Virus record (IMG/VR): IMGVR_UViG_3300000213_000010 | Location: 1-20,239 of that record | DNA: 20,239 bases | Origin: a virus | Direction: 5' to 3' (one strand) | Shown here: one piece after another, positions 1 through 9,300 of the stretch | How the letters are laid out: every line of letters begins with the position of its first letter | Numbering within the stretch: position 1 is the stretch's first letter | Position numbers and translations under genes: made by a program | The notes under the pieces: generated by a model | Told to the model about the DNA's origin: nothing | Database searches by the model: none | Seen by the model: only the letters and a program-made list of their open reading frames with translations

Positions 1-1
1 G

Positions 2-340
2 AACGGGCCTCTGGCTCAGGCGTTGGGAACAGCAGTTGAGGCGGGGGTTGCACAGGCGTTTAGCACACAGGCAAGGTATTCAGGGACGAGTCCATTGGTT
101 GCTGTTGGGGCAGATGTGGCGAAAGTTTCTGTAGCTAACGGACCTGTATTGGTTGGTATCTTGAAGCAGACCCTAGCGGCGGTAATGGGAGTTGGCCCGG
201 CATACGGGATGATGGCGACAGGACTGGGGATCGGGGTAGCAGCCCTGCTCTTGACCGGAACTGGATCAGGAACGGTTACAGGAACGCCGGTAGTTCCGGC
301 GGCTCCCGCAACCGGAGCGACAACCTCAGTGGTGATATAG
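2..340 (+). CDS. C-terminal part of a hydrophobic Gly/Ala/Val-rich protein, function unknown (5' truncated)
   Basis: The frame is open from the first full codon in the window to a TAG at 338-340, giving 112 visible residues. A TTG at 23 could be a start, but the frame continues upstream without a stop and no convincing Shine-Dalgarno precedes it, so the gene most likely begins outside the window. The first half looks helical and amphipathic (Ala/Val/Gln-rich). From about base 140 to 285 come two hydrophobic stretches separated by a Gly/Pro turn, which could be a membrane hairpin or buried virion helices. The tail is Gly/Thr/Pro/Ala-rich. The stop codon directly abuts the ATG of the giant gene with no spacer, so the two are probably translated together. 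I do not recognise the family. A small membrane-interacting protein or the end of a longer tail protein are both possible. Confidence 0.7.
   Translation, partial: NGPLAQALGTAVEAGVAQAFSTQARYSGTSPLVAVGADVAKVSVANGPVLVGILKQTLAAVMGVGPAYGMMATGLGIGVAALLLTGTGSGTVTGTPVVPAAPATGATTSVVI
331..336 (+). promoter_or_regulatory. Shine-Dalgarno-like GGTGAT for the giant gene
   Basis: GGTGAT matches the 3' part of the extended consensus TAAGGAGGTGAT and lies 4 bases before the ATG at 341. That short gap is expected when this end of the consensus pairs. It lies inside the end of the preceding gene and supports the ATG that directly follows that gene's stop. It is weak as a stand-alone site, so translational coupling probably helps. 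Confidence 0.45.
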
Positions 341-3300
341 ATGGGCGTCAGATTCACAGGACACGTACTCAGGGGGGCTAGGATTGCCCCTAGTAACTCG
401 ATTACCACGGGTGAGCCTAATACCGGCGTGGTGCGGTTTCCGATTGCTGTTCCAGACGCTTATACGTTGGATGCTCCTGCTTTCGTAGACCCCGCAGCGG
501 ATCAGTATCGGGCAGCTATCATCCAAGGACCGGGGACTACCCCGACTGAGTATCTCGTTTGGGCAGAGAATTCCTCACAGTTGGCATTGCTTGACGGCGA
601 CATCTGGTGGACAGAGGACGGTGCTGGGGCGATCCCTACAGGAACTATCGTTGTTACCGATGATGACCCGCCAGAGGTTGAGGGGGATGTTGACCCTCCG
701 CCTACTTATGGGACGGACCGGATCATAGTCACAGATAACGGCGGTAGGAACGTCTCCAACATCATCGTCATTGTAGTTGCCCGAGGGGACGTGGACTATG
801 ACGATGATGGCTGGAAGGATAGCGACGAAGAGAGCGTGCTCCCTAGTTCATGGGCTGGCCAACCTCGATTGGGTTCTACCCCTTACATCACGTTGGAGAT
901 CAGTGCCGCACAACAGGTGCCCTCTGCTGGGCTTGTCTACCTAACGGGAGCCCAGAAGACAGAATTGGGTGGGGGCGTGTCGTTGGATCGGGGTGATTCG
1001 ATTGTTTCTGTCCGGTACACAGCGGCCCCGGCTCGGTTCTGGTGGAGCCGCAATGACAGGTATGAGACACGGTTTGGGTGGCATGGAAAGAACCAACGGT
1101 GGCAGCCGTACAAGGGTTCCGGGGCGGTCAATGTAGGCACGTTGGAGTTTGGTATCACCTACAAGCTGGCACCTCCGGTGAGAAATCTCCCGGTGGGTGC
1201 ATATTTGCCGGGCGACTCCGCAGTTCCCGATTCCTACAGCATGCTCCGGGTAGGGACGGATGCTGGAGCGACAGGGGTTCCGGTTGATAACGTCCGGGTC
1301 AAGAATAATGCTGAGTTGGAAGACTTCGATTTCTCCTCCGAGCCGGTCCTTAATGCTGTGATGGGTCAGAGTAACGGTGAGGTCAAATTCAACCCTTCAT
1401 TTGTCCAACTACATGCGGGCAAGACCCTCTGGTTCAGCTACAGCGGGTTCCAAGAAGATTCCGAGGGTGCCATCGGACCTCTCCGGCAAGCGGACCTGAC
1501 ACCACCATTCATTGCCCCGATACCTGGGCCAACCGATTATCCCTTCATCCGGTTGGGGTCACGCCGCCCATTGCAACCAACACTGGTAGCGGATGAAGCA
1601 GCATTAGAAGCAGCTACGGCCCCGGCGTCCGGTTCTGTCATTGTCGCTTTGTCTACTGGGCGACTCCGGTTGTCCCTGGATGATGTGCGGAAGGCGGACC
1701 CGGACCGGACAGATGACTTCGATAAGAACTATCTAGGTGAGAACGTCTATTACGAAGGGGTTGCTCTGAACGCTGTGCCCCAGTCTGTCCGCCCGGCGGT
1801 ACAACTGTTGGACGGTGACGGAGATCCCGGAGTTGCCAACAGTAGTGTCCTGTATGTCCCTGACGGTGAATATCTCCCCTCAGAGTTTGTGGCAGATGAC
1901 CCGTGGCGGGGCCTGGGTGTGTCAGGAATTCTGGATGTACCCGATGGCACGGGCGCACTTCCGGTCCTCCCTGGGGTTGCTGCCAGTGTGCGGGCTGGGG
2001 GCGACACGTTGTCTTCAGCTTCAACAGGGCGTGTACGTCAGGTCAGTGACGGGGTGGGAGACACCATCCTCTTCACCCGGAAGGGTGCTATCGAGACTAT
2101 CATTGAGGAGGCGACAGACGAGGATCTCCCGTCTATGGGGTTCCAGGTGGCCTCAAGTAAGGCTTATGTTGCCAAGGAGAGGGGCACTCACGGGTCAAGA
2201 GTGGTTATCGGGAAGAAGGACCGGAAACGGTTCGGTTCTAGCCCCATATACTTCCTTCAGGCTTCATTGGTGCCCGCCATGTACACCTTGGAAGCCGAGA
2301 TGTTCTCCCGGAATAGGGAGATCTTCCGGTTCGAGGGCACCGAGACGTTGTACTTTGCTGTTGACGGGGTCTCCTACACATGGACCCCAGCAACTTTGGT
2401 AGCAGGTGGGCTCACCGCAACCTTCTTTACCGCTGCAGAGGTAGCAGCATCCCTCAATACGGACAGCACGCCAGCAGGCACGTTTGCAAGGGAGCAGAGC
2501 GGACGCATCTGCCTGTACGGGACGACCTCGGTAGAGATCGGGTTCGGGACAGAGGATGAAAAGGATTTGACCGGCAGTGCTATCCTTGGGTTCCCGCCCG
2601 GTTGGCGGGCGGTAGCTGATGTTTCCAACTGGATGCCCGACTCAGGGATCTCGTTGGGGTTGACCCGCAGCCCGGTGAATCTCGACCGGAGTCAATCGGA
2701 CCCCGATTTCAAAGCGGACGTTCGGGTTGAGGACATGCTGCTGGTTGACAGCGTGCAAGAGTCACCCTTTGTGTTTATGAATCAGCCCCCATTACAAGAC
2801 GTTGCTGGGGTTGATGACAACGTGTTCTTCAACATCACTTCCATTGTCCTTGAGAACCTGACCCTCCGGGTGATCCAGCAACCTCTGAGACATTACGAGG
2901 ACATCATCCATCGGTTCGGACAGAGCAAGTTTGATTGGATCGAGCGGGGGGTCATTGTCAGTTCCATTGACCAGCCTACGACGACCCTAACGCTGGGTAC
3001 CCCGAATGTGGTGTTGGAATCCTTGATGGCAGCCCCAGGGATCGGCGGTGGTCTTTACATCAGCGATGACACGGGCAGTTTGGAGTTCCAGGATCCCGAT
3101 ACTGCTTTTGTATTGCCGCAAGATGGAATCCCCGGAAGTGTCACACTGGTCGAGAGATACGGGGACCGTGTGACATATGGCGGAATGGGGACATGTATCA
3201 CCGGAGGAGTGGCATTTGTAGACCTGACAGCGAACTTCCAATCCGAGCTTGACCCCGTGTTGCCGGGCCATCGGCTCAAGATTGCGTCCGGGGACAACGC

Positions 3301-6300
3301 CGGGTCATACAAAGTGGACAGCGTTACGCCCACTACATTAGGGGTTACACCACCTTTCCTGAGTACTACGGTGCGTCCGGTTGCTTGGGAGGTGTTCCGG
3401 GGCTACACCGATGCTGTTTACGACCCTTCGCTGGTTGCGGACATTTCCTACAAGAGTTTTGACCACCTGCAAGAGGAGCCTTTCAAGGTACGTTTGCTGC
3501 ATTCGGTTGGGACGGTTGGGTCCATGATAGATGCCGAGGTAGAGGGTGCTGTTGCCAGCGGTCGGATAGTCACGTTACGGTTCGGCCTGGTAGCCCCCAC
3601 GTCGTCCACTGTCGCTACTTTAGAAGCTCTGGGCACCCAAGCGTTAGGTCCGGTAGCAAACGGCGTACTGGACGTGCCTGATACAGCCTCGGATAGATTC
3701 TCGGAGCAGGCTTTCAGTATTCAGGTGGGACCATCAGAATACAGCGGTGCGAATGTTGTAGGGGTTACGGAGTTCAGTGCCGACCCGGTCTGGATCGAAT
3801 ACCTCACAGAGAATGGTGTAGAGAACGATGTCGCTGTCCCCAAGGGACGGTTGAAGTTTGGGTCTACCCTCATCAGCCAGTATGGGTACGCCCCCGTGAC
3901 CTACCGGGAATTGTTCCTCGCTCCGGCGTCGCTGACAGCAGGACAGGCCGAGTTCAATCCGGTCACAGGGGCTTTGAATATCTCCAGTGCTGATGCAACC
4001 ACTCACGCCGGGAAGCGGCTCTACTTTGTGGAGCAGTTGATAACTGAGGGTGAGCAGGACGTTGCCATCAACCCTCAACTGGGAGCCTTTGCCCCCAATG
4101 TACCGATACCTCCGGGCACAGTAGCCGAAGTAGAGTACTGGACAGCGGATTTGGAGGGGCGGCGCATCGAAGGGTTGGTTACCGAGTTCCTTTCCGTGTT
4201 TATCCAGCGTGAGGATGCAACCCGTGAGAAAGAGAACATCTACAGATTCAATCCTGATGGAATGACTGTAGACGAACGGATTGACCCGACCGTTTGGATC
4301 GGGGCTATGATGCAGAACTTCGGTCAGACCGACTACATCGTTGACTACCCCGAGGGTGCCACCGGAGAGGGACGCATCACTTTTGTAGGGAAGATCGTTG
4401 CGGAGAGTGATCCCGTTCAAGTGACCTATGCTGTATTTGAGGCACAGGGGGGTGAACGGACATTTGAGGCGAGTCAGAAGCCTGTGTACCGACCTCCGTT
4501 CTTTATCAAGGTGAACCAACCTCAGTTCGGATTGCGGGGCGACCGGGAGGCAGAGTTCCTACCGGGCCAGTTGATCCGTCTAGGTGAGGATTGCTTCTAC
4601 ATCAGGAGTCTCAAGTATTATCCTGCAACGGACACAGGCGGGGACGTGACAGCGGTTCGTATCTTCCCTTCTACCGTAGGTGAAGTTGGCAGCCGGTCGC
4701 CGGGGAATGATGTATTGCGGTTGATCTCGGATCAGCCTGTGACAACTGTAGTAGACCCGGACGGCACGACCCCGGTGGCTACGACAGCCCCCGCAGGGTT
4801 CATGTCTACCATCGATTGTACAGTGTTCCCGTTTGAGCCTGTGAGTCAGGGGCAGAAGACTGTCGTTTTCAAAGGTGACCTGACTCAGTTTGCAGTGCCA
4901 GGCCACATTCTGGAGATTGCTGGGTGCCCCCACACGATTGCGGATACAAAACAGTCCGAGGATGGTTCCCGAACGCTGATTACTGTGACAGGGGGCTTTG
5001 TCCGGGGCTACGACGTGTTAGAAGAGCCCACCATCAAACTCTCCTACCGGCCCCTGTACCCGCCGAACACACGGGACTTCGTGGGCTGCGGACCCATGTT
5101 GGAGTCAGAGAACATCGAGTTGGTTCTGTTTGGTGAAACCAATTCTGCAGGGGTGGAGACCCCTGGGCGGACACTGGTTACTGGAGTCGAGTATTTTGCC
5201 GACCCGACCTCGGGGGCAGTCAATCTGTTGAGTCCTGCTCAATCAGCACTAGGGGACGGCCAGTTCCTTTCCTTATCCTTCACCAGGGTAAGAATGGAAC
5301 AGCCCTACATGAAGAATGGGGCTTTGATTCAACCCTCTTACAATGCCGATTACCTCTACAACACGCTCCCCAACACGGATAACGGATTCCTGAAGGCACA
5401 GGTTACAGCGACCTACACCTTCCACAGTCCTGACAGCTTCTACTTCCGGGCGGTTTCTCTGCAGCAGTTCCTGGGCGAGGCTACACAGGAAGCGGTGGCT
5501 GAGATTACAAGTAAGACTCCGGCGGGCGGCGCAGTCAGAGGCTTGCCTGCTTCTGAGAACTGGCAGCAAGGACGGTTCGGGATACTGGGGGAACGTAAGC
5601 ACCTGGTAGATAAAGACCGAGCGGCTCGTGCTTTCTTGTCCTTCTACAATGATAGCATTGTGATGTTCGAGCAGGTGAAGGAAGCCATTTCGGGTGGCAT
5701 TGTAGGTGACCGGGATGGGAAGTTCCGATTCTGGGTTGGTCATGACCGGGCCTACCCGACACCGGGTTATGAGGATGAGATTACGGGCGTACTGGCTCCC
5801 CGGAACATCTGGGCCGATGTGTTCCTGTCTCACCTTTACAAGACGCTTCACATTGATGCAGATGATTACGTGACGACGCCTTTCTCGGCAAGCCTCTCCA
5901 ACGCTAAGATTACCGGAACGATCCCGGACACGGATTATCTGGAGACCCTGCTGACAGAACAGGGTGCGATGGTTCAGAATGACATCGATGACATTGCGAT
6001 GCTCCGCCTGGGCAAAACCACTTTCACTTTCACCCCAACGCCTCCCTTCTTCTTGTTCAAGGCTAAGGGTGTGTTTGCTTCAATGGGGTCCGAGCACCGC
6101 TTCTCACGATTGTTCCCTACCTTGAGCCGGGCGTTCATCCGGTTGTTACCGGGCGTTGGAGCCGAGATTGATGTTGGGGACGGGTTTGATCCGGGTGTTT
6201 ACACCGCAGGCAGGGAGATTGACGGCAAAGATGCCAAGACCCGATGGAAGCAGATAGGTCAGTTGAGTAACCCCGTGTTGGGTGAGATCGATGGGGTCAA

Positions 6301-9300
6301 GACTGCGGCCCTTCAGGTCCGTCGGGCGAGGGGCCGTATCTGGGGTTACTTCCCGGATGGGATCCCGGCGGGAGCTTTTCTGGATGGGATCTCCGCAGCG
6401 ATCATCGAACCTTGTGTCATTGCGTTCCCGACGTTGCTGGGAGAGGTGCCTATCAATCCCAACACGGGATTCCCGGATGAGTCCAAGCTTATGTCCGATG
6501 ATGGACAACTGGGTTGGGTTCCTGATGCGACAGCGGGAGACCCTGTGTTGGCTATCCCAGGGTTCGGTGAGGGTGACCAAGTAGCATGGGGTCAACCGGA
6601 TGGGACAACCTACAAAGCCGTGACAGGTGCTCCGTTCCCGATGTTTGGGACAACGATGTTGACGAGTGCCTTTGTCAATGACGTTCAGCACGGGTGCGTA
6701 ATCCGGTTCAAGGATTTCTTGGGGAATCTGGTAGAGAATCCTGATCTCTTGATGGTTGCTACCGAGACGGCAGCCGGGGTGCCCGCACACGAGTTCCCGA
6801 TCAGTCGGGGTGACACCCTCTATGCGGTTGCCCGGACAGGTTACCGTCCTTCCAGCATGGAAGACGAACCGGAACTGACAGACACACCGACGTTTGAGAC
6901 ATACTCACAGATGGCTTCAGGGTTGGACACCTATCGGGAGAACTTTGACCTCGACGTCAAGAAGGACGGGCGTGTTGTAGACAAGACCCTTTGGTCCTGG
7001 AACGACCCCAACTTCTTTGGCTTGAAAGAATTGTTCGGACAGAACCCCCCGACCCCCATGAGTGCTCTTGAAGGTCCGGTGGAGTTTGTTTACGGGCTTC
7101 AGAACCCTCTTATAATCCCGGCACTTGAGGGCTTGTACCAGAATGACTCCGGTGACTACACACTCCCGTACTTGAAATCCGGGGTGACGGAGATGGATCG
7201 GTTTGATCAGATCTCCGCCGGGTTGTCTGAAGTAATCAGTTCTGAGTCCGCTGGGGATGAGTCGGTCTACCCGGATGAGTTCCTGGGTGACGACGGCACG
7301 GTCGTTGGTTCCGGGGTGTCCCCCGCAGCTTTGACGACAGCGGTTGATGTGTTGCCGGGGGCGTCCCTGGGCGTGAACGACGCTCGTCCCTTTGATTTCT
7401 TGCTAGTACAGGCCCCCGCTGCGGGTCAGGACGCTTCTTTCACAGGTGAGGGGGGCTTGACACTAGGGCCGCATGGTATCTGGTCTGTAGGGGCTGTGAC
7501 GGCGGCAGAGGGTGGCCCATCTGTTGTAGAACCACCGAGGTTCATTACCCACAGCCGGGCACCGCAAGCTGGTTCCACAGATACCGGGGACGCTATCCGG
7601 TACACGTTGGATAATGCCATCGTGCATCTTTACGGGGCGGCATACCCGCCAACCCCACAGGGTGAGGACGTATCAGGTGTCCAAGTCTATGAGCGGGCTG
7701 CCGGTGTCACTGTGTTGGATTTGACCTCGACTCCGATAGCTTTGAACAACGGGGAGACCCTCGGCACAGGTAACCTCAATGATATTGATGCAGACGGGGC
7801 CAGTATCACAATCCGTTTCATTGCATACCCGGATAACCTGGTTGAGTTTGGTCCCGCCGGGGCGGACCCGTTGCCGTCTGCTACCGGAGGCGTTGAGGCA
7901 CTCCGTATCCGTATCACGGATGGGTTGTTAGAGTTGTGGACCTATCAGGATGATCCCGATGGTGCTCCTTCCTTTAGTGGTGCGATAGGTGCAGCAGTTC
8001 AATGGGGCGTGAAAGAAGCGGCGGACCCTGCTCCGGGCAGCGTTCTGGGCTACCGTAAGATCATCATTCCTTTGACCGGGTTTATGCCCTGGGTACCCGA
8101 TGTCCTGCCTCCAGGCTGGGCCTTGAACAAGTGGTTCCTCCCATATGAAATGAATGTAGCGGACTATGAGATGCTCTACCCGATGGAAGTTGTCATCGAT
8201 GTAGATGCACAGGACGGGAAATTGTCCAACCGAGGTTGGGTCAGTGAGGACCGCCTGACGTTCAATGAGATTTACGACCTGCGGTATGCCAAGGAGAGGG
8301 GTGCAACTCATCCTTTGACGGACCTCTCGCTGGAGACCCAGTTAGTTGTGTACGGGACACAGACAGGCTTGACGGCGGGTACCGAAGTGTGGAGTGAGGC
8401 TAACAAGTACGTCAACGGTCTGTCCGGTGCCAATCCTATCCCGTTCACATTTGTACCCCGTGATTCTGTAGTTGGTGTCTGGGCTGTTAGGGACGGGGAC
8501 ACGACGGAACGGGGTTCCTTGAAAGTGATGGCGTTTGAAGGTTGGGGTGATGATCCTCTGACAGCAGAGGATGTGACCTTCTCGGTTGTACCTTCCAGTG
8601 ACTATGCGACGGACGGGGCGGCTCCAATCCTTCTCGGTACAGGACTGATGGGCAGCCAGTTCAACACCAGTATGACGGCAGCCGAACGTGAGAGCACAGA
8701 TAACCGTATCAAGTTGGTTGGACCTGTTGTTGGTGATGTTGAGGATGTAGTGGCGGGTGATGTTGCTGTTGTCACGGGGTCATCGAACTCGGACCACCCA
8801 GGTTCCTTACACATCGGGACGTACCTGGTCCGTCATGGGGTCACGGCGAATGAAGACCCCCTTGTGGGTGAGTTCCGTTTGGTCAGTCCATTGTCCAAGA
8901 TTGATAGCACCTCTGATTGGTGTCAGGTCTCCTTCCCGGAGGTTCTCTCTTATGACTCTGGTGAGAGCAAGCTGACCATCAGCCACCTAGCCCCCGCTGG
9001 GTCTTTGGCGAGTGGGTTTGCGCCCGCCGGGGCCGGGACTCGAATCTATGTGCTAGTGAACTATCCCAAGTTGGCATCCGGGACAGAGTTGATCTTCCGG
9101 CGGGCGGTCATCAGTGCCTTGTATACGGAGATCGAGACTGGGCCGAACGGTGAAGGGATCTTCACTGTCTCCGATTGGAAGGATGCCAAGGGTGAGGCCC
9201 CGGAGGTAGGTGAAGACTACTACACAGATTTCGAGGCTCTCTTAGAAGCGGGGCAGCCTATCTCCGGGATGATCTACCTCCCTGTTGTGATGGGTGGTTC

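Noticed and set aside
1811-1831. DGDGDPG stretch (residue 491 onward of the giant protein) as another calcium loop
   Set aside because: The spacing starts like a DxDxD loop, but there is no acidic residue at positions 9 or 12, so it is probably a plain acidic turn.
1815-2402. Plus-strand out-of-frame open reading frame of 195 codons within the giant gene
   Set aside because: The protein is Arg/Ser/Cys/Trp-rich and patternless, as expected from reading GC-rich codons out of phase; no Shine-Dalgarno.
3734-4519. Minus-strand open frame of 261 codons inside the giant gene
   Set aside because: It lies wholly opposite strong coding sequence, has an unnatural His/Arg/Cys-rich composition and no ribosome site. 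It is a by-product of the plus-strand codon choice.
5273-5851. Minus-strand open frame of 192 codons inside the giant gene
   Set aside because: Fully antisense to a continuous coding frame, with no supporting start signal or domain pattern.
6146-6790. Minus-strand open frame of 214 codons inside the giant gene
   Set aside because: Fully antisense to the giant gene, with no recognisable motifs, no ribosome site and low-complexity Arg/Cys/His composition.
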